DNA of 64,000 bases from Massospora cicadina (taxonomy: Eukaryota > Entomophthoromycota > Entomophthoromycetes > Entomophthorales > Entomophthoraceae): positions 40,973 to 104,972 of the forward strand of contig JAKSZP010005577.1 of the NCBI GenBank assembly GCA_022478985.1. Direction: 5' to 3'. The notes beneath the pieces were generated by a model. It did no database searches and was not told where the DNA came from. It was given only the letters and a program-made list of their open reading frames with translations. The translations under genes were made by a program, and so were the position numbers. This document shows, one piece after another, positions 55,890 to 64,000 of the stretch (its first letter is position 1; every line of letters begins with the position of its first letter).

Positions 55890-56290
55890 TGCCATCATTG
55901 TATATTAAAATTGATGAAGTTGTTTCTTCTATTCAGTGGAGCTTCACCATCCTTCTGATATACCAATGATAATTTCTGACCCAACATGGTCAATGTATTA
56001 ACCATGAAGTTACATTTAACTCCATACTTTTGTAGAAATTCTGTTCCAATCAGAATGTCATAGTTTTGGTTGGCCAAATCTATTTCTGGCGCAGATATCA
56101 CCAATGATCCAAATCATAGTGGCAAAGCGCTATACGCTCCACAGGAGATGGTAGTATTTGGCCCAGCTGTCCCATACTCCTTCTTATGTTCAAAGTCCGG
56201 TGAGATCTTCATCCTCTTTACCAGCTTAGTCGAGACAATGTTGATGGGCGCTCCACTGTCAAAAATCGCCCTCACCCGCACTCAATTCAC
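55890..56290 (-). pseudogene. Ty3-B aspartic protease (broken)
   Basis: On minus VRAIFDSGAPINIVSTKLVK, with the catalytic DSG (aspartate codon at 56,258-56,260). NYDILIGTEFLQKYGVK follows near 56,060, in the open piece 55,895-56,104. Retroviral-type protease matures the Gag-Pol polyprotein. A stop near 56,110 separates the two halves. Confidence 0.85.
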
Positions 56291-56639
56291 TTGTATGTCT
56301 ATATATGTACACTCAGAGTATTGCAATATAGTGTTTTACTGAGTGTATAGCAGCGTTATTAGCTGAATTGAGGGTGTGAATAATTTGCGCTGATAAATCA
56401 GGAAACAATTCCTTTATTGCGCTGAGGGGGATTGGCAGATTGGCCTAATCTAATCAGACTTAAGACAATTCTTTGAGATTCTTAGTGGTTTAAATCTTTT
56501 CGGCCAGTTGTTGGGCATACAGCTGGGCAACTTCCTTGATTATCTCAGGGTAGATTCCCTTCTCCCCAATCTGGTCACTTCATTTACATCCAAATTGACC
56601 ACTTGATATATCTGATCCTGTACGTCTTCATCCACAAAG

Positions 56640-57984
56640 AGATCACTAATATCAATTTACTCAGTCATGGTGTCAGGAGGAACAAGCTTTTCTGCAGCTC
56701 TAGACTGTTCCCCATCTAGGCCGCGGGCCCTTTTCCTGATTCCTTGGTGGCAGCTGACCCTTTCGCCTGGACCACGTTGATCTGATCCTTTGGCTTCTTG
56801 CATTGCACGGCAAAATGTCCTTTTCACCACATTGGTAGCTGACTTTTTCCTTCTTATTCAACAGTCTGAATTCTTCAGGCTTATTCCCTGGCACAGTTCA
56901 GTTGTTCGTTTCTTTAGCACCTTCGTCCCCTTTGTGGGATTTGAATTGCATACTGGAGTGGATTTGAAACTTCTTTTTGGGGCATCAAATGTTGCTCCCA
57001 AAATCTTCAAATTATCTACCATTTGAGAGGTAGTATTTCAGTTGCAAACATGGAAGACATCATGTGATGAAAATTGAAATAGGGCTGGAGGGCCGCTTAT
57101 AAGGCGATTCTGGCATTGAAGTCATCCAGTACCTTTGCTCCAACCAGGATCTGCGATTCCTTGTAAAACCAATCTGCGAAGCTTGCTAATGACTCGTCTT
57201 TATGGAACTGGAATCCCATAAACTCCTGTTTGTGCTTTGACATGTGCATTGGACTCCAGAATTCCTTCATGATAGCCGCCTTTGCCTCCGCATATGAACA
57301 GCTGTACTCCTCCAGGTGAGGTAACATTAAGTTTTGACAGTCAGTGTCTAGGCAATTCATGACTGTCAACGCCTTTTGACGATCCCCATAGCCATACATG
57401 GTCATATTTAACAGTCAGAAAAACGCTGAGGCGTTATTCAGACTTAACGTTAGCAATTTTGGCATTGCCTTAAATTCTTCTGAGGTATCTCTAGCTGATT
57501 CTCTAGGTTTGGCTACTCAGCTCATTGGAGGAGTAACTTCAGGCGTCATCCAAAATGGCAGCAAAAGCGGGTGGCATGTTCCTTGGGGTATTTAACTTCC
57601 CAATTATCATGTGAGGACTTATTTATTCAGATTTCCTTGCCATATTTGGCTCACAACCGCATTTGTGAGTTTTAAGTTCCTTGACCTGTTTGATCAGTCA
57701 CTCTATATCAGCGCTGAAATCTCTCTAACAAATGCGATCCACTTCTTGCTCCGGTTTTCAGATATAAGACCTCTCAAACTAGGTCCCCTTCTTTCTTCTT
57801 CAACAAAGTTACTTTCCCAAGAAACTAATTCCCAAAAACTTGCAACATTATTGATCCCTTCCTCCATCTTGGCGACTGATTCTTCCAAGGCTGCAAATTC
57901 CCTATGATCCACTTAGTTTAGGGCATTCTGATTCACAGTGGCTAAACCCATCTAAAGTTTGCATAACTCATATTTGTACGACAT
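56640..57984 (-). pseudogene. Ty3-B gag (broken)
   Basis: ATG at 57,984 (minus) lies 28 bases after the primer-binding site. The frame covers VDHREFAALEESVAKMEEGI (near 57,900), then a core typical of Ty3 gag at 57,097-57,405: YAEAKAAIMKEFWSP, FMGFQFHKDESLASFADWFY and KESQILVGAKVLDDFNARIAL. A degenerate zinc knuckle, SYQCGEKDILPC, lies near 56,820; the first cysteine and the histidine are gone. Numerous stops are present. Confidence 0.85.
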
Positions 57985-58011
57985 CCTTATAAGTTTTTCA
58001 ACTCAACTATA

Positions 58012-58029
58012 CCCCTGTAGTGAACACCA
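58012..58029 (-). other. Primer-binding site of Ty3-B
   Basis: On minus TGGTGTTCACTACAGGGG, one base different from Ty3-A, with a 3-base spacer to the LTR. Confidence 0.8.
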
Positions 58030-58032
58030 ACT

Positions 58033-59204
58033 TGTAAAAATTTACTGGTTTTGGTTATTTACTGGCAAACAAAACCAATAAACTTATTACTGCACAGATT
58101 TGGTTTCTTATGCACTTCGTCCATGTTGTATAGTATATTATATTATTGGTTGATAAAAGTATGACGACTATTATCTGTAGTTGAGTGGATTTCTTATATC
58201 TTGGACCAATGCTCAGCCAGTATTCCCGCTTATAATATTTGAGATGTCATGATCTAGGGATTTGTTCCCTTGTTCTGTCCAGCCTGATCTTCTATGAGAT
58301 TCCCTGGTGACAGTCTCTTTGGTCCAACACACAGTTGGCAGCAATCCCCAATTGTTTCTCCTTCCTCTCTAGATCCCCGCTCAGATCTTTACTATTTTCC
58401 CAAAAGAGTCTCCCAATTATTGCACACAGCAAAAACATTCTTGAGAAGAATAGAACAATGGAAAACTGATGATAGTCTACTACTTAAGCTATATACTGGA
58501 TGAAAACTATAAGACTTATTTTTTGTAAGTCTATTTTATTATCTGTTTTCATAAATGCTGTTTTTTATTATGAGTGAATTTTAGGAAATTTATAGTGGGG
58601 ACTCAGTCATCTAACCCTAGGTTGACACCTCTTCAATTAAATGTCAGCTGTTGCCATTGAATCACCCATCCTCATTTCAGCAGCGATGATCTTCCTCATC
58701 CTGGCTAGGATTCAGTCATTGGACATCCTTGAGATCTAAACGGAAAGAGTCAGAAAACATGTTCTTAATGTTTTCCTCTCAATCCAAGCAAACCAACCAT
58801 ATTTGGCTAGCGACCTGCTTAGGTTATGGGACTTATTATCCATTAAGGAAGGTCATGCGCTAACTTATCAATTTGCTAATTGCAGGCGGCATCACTCACC
58901 TAGCAACTTGCTACTCATTCCCAATCAGTTGGTGATGAAACCTGACTGATTCCAATCAGTACACCTGATAGTTAATCACTATCAGATGCCCCTATTTCGT
59001 TGGCAACTCCACCCGACGAGATATTAAGTATTCGTCCAGATTGATCCCCAATGGATATGACCAGGCGAATATCCCAAATCTCCCCAAACATAGTTAATCT
59101 GAAATTCTGGCCAACCGATTTCTAATTTACCTCACTTTAGGGAATTATCACCTGGTGATTCCTGGTAATCTAAACAGCTGGGAATATGGGCTAAAATTTC
59201 AACA
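58033..59204 (-). repeat. 5' LTR of Ty3-B
   Basis: 1,172 bp, beginning TGTAAAAATTTACTGG and ending AAAATTTCAACA on +. The two LTRs differ at many scattered positions, so the insertion is not recent. Confidence 0.95.
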
Positions 59205-59209
59205 GGGAC
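59205..59209. repeat. Right target-site duplication of Ty3-B
   Basis: GGGAC, identical to 49,552-49,556. Confidence 0.92.
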
Positions 59210-59556
59210 CCCCGCCACGCCTATAAAAGGGGGTTGTCTCCACATAGGTTCATGAAGGGACCTGGTTGTGGCTGGGGAATTTCATTCAATGGACACCTCA
59301 AGGTACACTGCATGGTCAGAAAAATCTGATTTCTTGATTTAATGGTTGTTGCCTTCTTATTTATCAAAATGTGTTACCCTGATTTGTGGGGTTCCACTGA
59401 GAATTGACCAAGCTCTTTTGGTTGACAATATTATTATTATCATTAGAATCATATCTATAATCATCACAAAATTGTAAATGGCTGACATTCACCCGTTTTG
59501 GCTGACTTTGACCTAAGACATTCTTCCTGTGCAGCTGAGAGGGCAAATGTCTAACA
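59210..59556 (-). repeat. Ty3-A2 3' LTR, right piece
   Basis: It continues the LTR with CCCCGCCACGCCTATAAAAG and ends TGTCTAACA, followed by the reverse-complemented polypurine tract TCACCCCCTC. Confidence 0.92.
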
Positions 59557-60760
59557 TCACCCCCTCAAGGATGTTGGGGGAGAATAAGGTTAGAGAAATG
59601 GCCATGTATGCGATTGATGGTAATACCTGTAGCTAAAGATTTGATAGAGTACTCATTTCCTCTTTTTTGTAAGTGATGGTGAAGAGAACCTCTCATATTA
59701 TCCAAGCTTACTGCTTCTAGGAGTGATGCAGTTATGGTAGTATAATACCATGTCAGTTACTTGGAATGTAGGTAGGGGGTTTGGAGCTCATTGGCATCCT
59801 GCCCTTCTTTAATCACTGTTTTTTCTAAGTTAGTCATAGCCTTAAATTGGAGTTGAATTATATGCTGAGCCAATCTCCGCATGACTTTTTCAGGTTCCTC
59901 AATTCTAGAGACAAATACATTTTAACTAAGAAGGCAGGTATTCCAGATTCCCGCCCATACAAGACACAGAAGGGGACATTTTCAAAATCTGGTGACAACT
60001 ATCTTAATATGCCATAAGAGCACTGGGTAATAATTGATCCCAGTGGAGAGGATCAGAGAAGGCCATTTTCAGTAGAATAGAAACCAAGGTTCCATTAGCT
60101 CTTTCCAAGGTCCCATTTGTGGAGGGATTATATGGAGCTGAGAAAAGTTGCTGGGCTCCCATAGATGTGGCCAGGATTTTGATTACTCTGGAGGTGAAGT
60201 TCTTACCATTATCGCAGAGTAGTACTTGTGGACAGCCGTGTCAAGTGAAGATGTTTTGATGAAAAAGGTGGCTGTGGCCTTGGCCGTTTGGACAGGGATA
60301 GCCACGGCTTCAACCCACTTGATGAAGTGGTTAATAGCTACAAGGATAAATCGGTTGCCACTAGTTGTCTGAGGGAGGGGACCTACTATGTCCAGACTGA
60401 TAGTGTGGAATGGTTGTTGTGGAGTAGTTGGTTGATACTGATACCTAGTATTGAAACTGTATTGCTTCTTACACGTAAGGCAGGTTTTAAGACGTCAACA
60501 ATAGATTCCATCATTCCATCTTGATAAAGATGATCCTTAATCCACTCATAAGTTTTCTTTGCCCCTCCATGACCTAGAGTGGAGTGAGCTTCTATGATAG
60601 CAGGTAAGCGTTCCAAGGGCCAAAGATAAGGCAGCCATTTTGACCCCACCTGCTTATATAATTTCCCGTTCACCACTTTGGTGTTATGGGAGTGCCGGGA
60701 TAACATCTTCTGTACAGGCTCATCTTCATCTTCCCAGTCATCAGGGGTCATTAAGAGGTC
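59557..60760 (-). pseudogene. Ty3-A2 integrase (broken)
   Basis: Colinear with the Ty3-A1 integrase. Zinc-binding region: THSTLGHGGAKKTYEWIKDH at about 60,560. Core: SIQTISLDIVGPLPQTTSGN-like sequence, then AINHFIKW near 60,320, where the first aspartate is asparagine. CDNGKNF near 60,215 has the second aspartate, and STNGTLERANG near 60,105 has the glutamate. The GPY/F region near 59,690 is degraded. Ty3-A1 shows the opposite pattern (aspartate kept, glutamate lost), so the two copies decayed independently. Confidence 0.85.
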
Positions 60761-62330
60761 ATGTAATCTCTCCGCCTCACTATTAACTAAGTGAAGGACT
60801 GATAGACGAATCAACCCATCAGCATTCATGTGACGAGTTCCAGCACGGTCCTCAATCTTTATGTCATAAGGATGCAGCTTTAGAGCCCAGCGAACTAACC
60901 AACCAGTAGGTTCTTTATGTTCTGTAACCATTTTAAAGAGGCGTGATCAGTAATCACAGTGAAGTTGGTTCCATATAGGAAAGGGCGGTAGTGCTTTACA
61001 GCTAACAGAACAGTAAGGCACTCCTTCTCCGTTCACTGTAGTTACGTTCAGCCTTTGACCTCATATTACTAAAAAAGGATACTGGATGATCTACACCGTT
61101 TTCATCCAATTAAGCTAAGATCCCCAACGGAATAGTCTGAAGCGTCTTGAATAAGATGAAGGGTTTATTATACTCTGTGTGCTTTAGGTAGGGCGTTATT
61201 GCAGCAAATGCTTCAGCGTCTCAAAAGCAGCTTCTGTTCCGCACCCCACTGAAAAGGAGTGTTCTTGGTCAATAGGCGGAAAAAGGGCTCGCTGAGTTGG
61301 GCAAAATTTAGGGATGAACTGATGGTAATACCCCATCATCCCTAAAAATACCTGAATATCCCTTAATTTTTAGGAGGAGGTTTTTGAGATTGCTTCAAAC
61401 TTAATCTGGATTGGTTTAATTCCTTTTTTAGCAATAAAATGGGCGAGGAAATCCAGTTTCTTATGAAAGAAAGTCACTTAGAGGCCATCTAGTAATAAAA
61501 AAAGTCACTTAGAGGGCTGTAACTTGATATTCAGCTTACATAGTCATTGAAACACCTCCTTCTGGTGATCAAGATGTTCATCTGAAAGTTTTTTAAAATA
61601 CTGTGATGTCATCAAGGTGTACGATGGCGCAACTTAATTTCAAGTCCTGCATGATATGGCTGATTACACGCTGGAAAGTTAGAGGTGCGTTTCACAACCC
61701 TTGAAATAATCATGATGGTTGGAAGATACCCTCACTACAAATGAGAGCATATTTCTCCTGGTCTTCTAAGGAGATACATTTGCCAATAGCCGCTAACTAA
61801 GTCCATGGCAGAAAAGAAGTTAGAGCCAGAGAGTTGGGCCAAGGCGTCATCAATGCAAGGGAGAGGATAGCTAACCTTTTTTGTGAGGTTATTTAACTTG
61901 CGATAGTTCATGACTATCCAATGACCTCCATTTTTCTTTTTTATCATCAAGAGGGGGGAAGACCAAGGGCTTTGTTAAGGAACGAGTTACCCCGCGTCTA
62001 ATAACTTCTGGAGCTCCGTCCTCATTTGCTATTCCTCTACCTTAGACTTGTGATAAGGTTTAGACCTAATAGGGCGGGCATCACCCACGTCAATGGAGTG
62101 GCACCAGCCCTTCATGTGGCCATAGTCAGTTTCCAATTTGGAGAATATATCACTATAGCCATCATGGAGAGTGTGAACTTTTTCCAGATCATCTGGGGTC
62201 AGCTCATCTGAGATATGAACGTTGGGTAAGGTACATACCAGGCTATCCGTTGGCAGGCCCTTATCCATCATAGAGCCAATGGAGTGAATTTGTTCAATGT
62301 CCTCCACAGGGACTAACAACCTCTGACGAT
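60761..62330 (-). pseudogene. Ty3-A2 reverse transcriptase and RNase H (broken)
   Basis: RT pieces: KKKNGGHWIVMNYRKLNN, YPLPCIDDALAQLSGSNFFS and AMDLVSGYWQM (61,735-61,950), with the active-site box HLDD at 61,608-61,619 (tyrosine replaced, both aspartates kept). The RNase H end is at about 60,930-61,050 (HKEPTGWLVRWALKLHPYDI, DRAGTRHMNADGLIRL at the connection). The N-terminal RT region is 62,029-62,319. Several small deletions relative to Ty3-A1, for example near 61,150 and 61,320, shift the frame. About 40 bases are duplicated near 61,490-61,510 (AAAAGTCACTTAGAGG twice). Confidence 0.85.
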
Positions 62331-63060
62331 CTCCTGATGTTTCTTACAACTATGTCTCTTGAGGTGAGGTTCCCCAACAGCAGAGTAATGGCCTTTGGTA
62401 AGCTGGGTCTAGTATCCCAGGCAATACATGAGGCTCCAAGGGGCTAACGCCATCAATACTTACGAGGTGCAACAAGAAGTGGTGTGAGATTTGGAGCGTG
62501 ATTTTAGTGTCAACCACTCTTTGTTCACCAGGCTTAATCAAGACCTCGTCTGCAGCATAGAAAGAGATACCGTTCCTAGCATCCACTGAATTGGGCAATT
62601 TCTTGATATTGTCCCCAGAAGTGGAATAAGGCAAAGTTGTAGCTACAATGGGGTATTCGACTAGGCAAGAGTATTCATGCTTGCTGGGTTCTTTATTAAA
62701 TACTACTAGCGGGAATTCATAGTTGGGTAAAAAAGGAAACCTTACTTCATGTTTATCATTCCCTCGTACTCAATCATAAATTGAGTGCCAATGATCATAC
62801 CATATGCGTGTTATCCAAAGCCACAGCAGGGGATGGTAAAATAAAGCTCCAATTCTAATGAGAAGGGAAGAATATGCCCTGATACCATAGTCTAATTGGG
62901 CCAGCGGTTCCAAATTCTTGCGTGTACTCCAAGTCAGGCGCTGATTTACCTTCTTGATAAGCTTTGTGGAGTTCACGTTGACTGGGGAGCAGTGTCCAGG
63001 ATAGTCAGTATTTGGAATTTTTTGGATGACTACTTCAACCTTAGTGAGCGTTCCACCAAA
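62331..63060 (-). pseudogene. Ty3-A2 protease region (broken)
   Basis: It corresponds to Ty3-A1 18,440-19,144. The DTG motif is disrupted by a one-base deletion near 62,990, which turns the DTGSPVN reading of Ty3-A1 into a shifted frame. The uninterrupted reading VEVVIQK at about 63,030 shows the state of the site where LTR-D inserted in Ty3-A1. Open pieces are 62,350-62,634 and 62,770-63,138. Confidence 0.8.
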
Positions 63061-64000
63061 GTTAGGTGACAAAGCTAAGACCTCCTTGGGCCGGAAGGTG
63101 AGGGTTAGCTTTTTAGCAGTCTCATGGTATTTATCCATGATGGATTTTATGAGATGAACCCGCTGAAGAGGACGAATAAAGTCAGCTAAGAATTGGTCAC
63201 CATCGCTAGCAGTGTCAATAACTTTTGGACACCCTAGAATTTGGCTGAGGTACGTTTCCTCAGTATGGTAGTCTTGTCTACTCCTCCTGCGTTTAGATGA
63301 TCAGGAACTTCTACTTCCACGGGGGCTCCCAATGTGTAGTATACAACGTCATTTTAAACCCCCTCATATTTCTCCCCAAGGGTATTCTCAACAACGGGCA
63401 AGGTTGCAATGGAGGTAGGGGAGACAGCCACAGAAGATTAGGTAGCCTAAGGGGCCGCATTTACCAACTTGGCTGGAAGGGAAGGCACAGAGGCTTTAGT
63501 GCGCTTGTGTGAGAGTATAATATTCTCTACCTTATAGGGCTCTGAATCACAAGAATGAGTGATATCCTTTTTAAGTCGTACTGAGGAAGCAGGTTCTTCA
63601 GGGATAATAGGCACAGGTGGGCTCACTCCCAACTGTTCAACAGGTGGAAACTCCTCAATGGTTAGAGCTGAAGGGTTCACCTCAGCTTCATCTATTGTGG
63701 CACATAAATAGGATTCAGCTACATAAAACAAAGCTTCTTTGATGTTGCAGATGGTTTTAAAGTATCATTTTACAGAGATGATATGCCTAGCTAAAGAGGG
63801 CCGAGAAGCTAACCAGTTAACAGGGAGGCTTTAGCATCATTAAGGGTGAGCATGTTAGTAAGTTAAAGACCTTTATGCAGCAAGGTAAAAGCATTCACCA
63901 ATGGCAATGGTCAATTCACCCTCATACATGCTAAAGCTCATAAATGCCTGTTTTTCATTGTGTAGACTCTTCTTGGATCCAAATTCAGCCAAAAGAGCCT
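63061..64000 (-). pseudogene. Ty3-A2 gag, partial at window end
   Basis: The minus frame 63,447-63,731 has VAESYLCATIDEAEVNPSAL, TIEEFPPVEQLG and a proline-rich linker. The equivalent of Ty3-A1 22,340-23,230 runs to the end of the window. The start and the 5' LTR are outside. Stops near 63,440 and 63,360. Confidence 0.75.

Larger units (their letters stand above)
49557..59204 (-). mobile_element. Ty3-B, complete Ty3/gypsy element nested in the Ty3-A2 LTR
   Basis: 9.65 kb with LTRs of 1,168 and 1,172 bp, TSD GGGAC, and primer-binding site next to the right LTR, so it lies on minus. The order on minus is gag, protease, RT, RNase H, integrase with GPY/F module, a 1.7-kb extra region with an antisense frame, polypurine-like AAGAGGAATGATG and 3' LTR. 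The protease DSG, the RT YLDD and the integrase glutamate survive, but stops and frameshifts occur throughout. It is the youngest layer of its nest by position. Confidence 0.94.
49155..64000 (-). mobile_element. Ty3-A2, family A element split by Ty3-B, runs off the window
   Basis: The 3' LTR is 49,155-49,556 plus 59,210-59,556 (749 bp, matching 757 and 759 bp in Ty3-A1). The interior, 59,557-64,000, holds integrase, RNase H, RT, protease and part of gag, colinear with Ty3-A1. The 5' LTR is outside the window. It inserted into the RT of Ty3-C2. Interruptions and substitutions inactivate all genes. Confidence 0.92.

Noticed and set aside
58033..59556. A single long LTR joining 58,033-59,556
   Set aside because: The GGGAC duplication and the separate matches show two different LTRs abutting, Ty3-B then Ty3-A2.

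Overview
The window is eukaryotic, repeat-dominated DNA. It has no rRNA, tRNA, operon or bacterial-type gene that I can support. Almost everything recognisable is a nested stack of retrotransposons: Ty3/gypsy LTR elements, APE-type LINEs and their non-autonomous relatives, in all states of decay. Unclaimed stretches are AT-rich and without convincing genes. The size of the nest fits a large repeat-rich genome. The integrase and reverse transcriptase style looks fungal-like to me, but that is a weak inference and the host cannot be named from this sequence.

Left part (1-13,000): a very old AT-rich LINE reverse-transcriptase copy (about 60-1,560); a degenerate LTR element on + (LTR-E, 1,601-6,477); about 1.1 kb of unassigned DNA with one short minus-strand ORF; and a 5.3-kb LINE (LINE-A1, 7,631-12,911) with ORF1 and ORF2 and an 11-bp target-site duplication (TSD).

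Middle (13,001-24,295): a Ty3/gypsy element on minus (Ty3-A1). Its 3' LTR is split by an ORF1-only LINE-like element (LINE-B1, 14-bp TSD). Its gag-protease junction is split by a 3.2-kb LTR element without coding capacity (LTR-D, TSD ACCAC). Then follow unassigned DNA, a second ruined LINE 3' end (about 25,140-26,330), more unassigned DNA and the tail of a second LINE-B copy (29,080-29,288, minus).

Right part: Ty3-C1 on + (29,289 to about 41,620), split inside its integrase zinc-binding region by LINE-A2 (33,889-39,154, TSD ATCAAGTGGA). Then a solo LTR of the LTR-D family (42,914-44,419, TSD CATGC), an LTR related to Ty3-B (44,673-45,837), a Ty3-C relative on minus (Ty3-C2, about 45,838-49,154), and Ty3-A2 on minus (49,155 to the window end). 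The 3' LTR of Ty3-A2 is split by a complete Ty3-B element (49,557-59,204, TSD GGGAC).

The parts interact as parasites of parasites. LINE-A supplies endonuclease and RT, while LINE-B keeps only an ORF1-like protein and a LINE-A-like 3' tail, so it may move in trans. Four LTR families share nearly the same primer-binding site and probably used the same tRNA. Every autonomous copy carries stops, frameshifts or lost catalytic residues. The least expected items are LINE-B, the long antisense reading frame between integrase and 3' LTR of Ty3-B, and tandem expansions inside LTRs.
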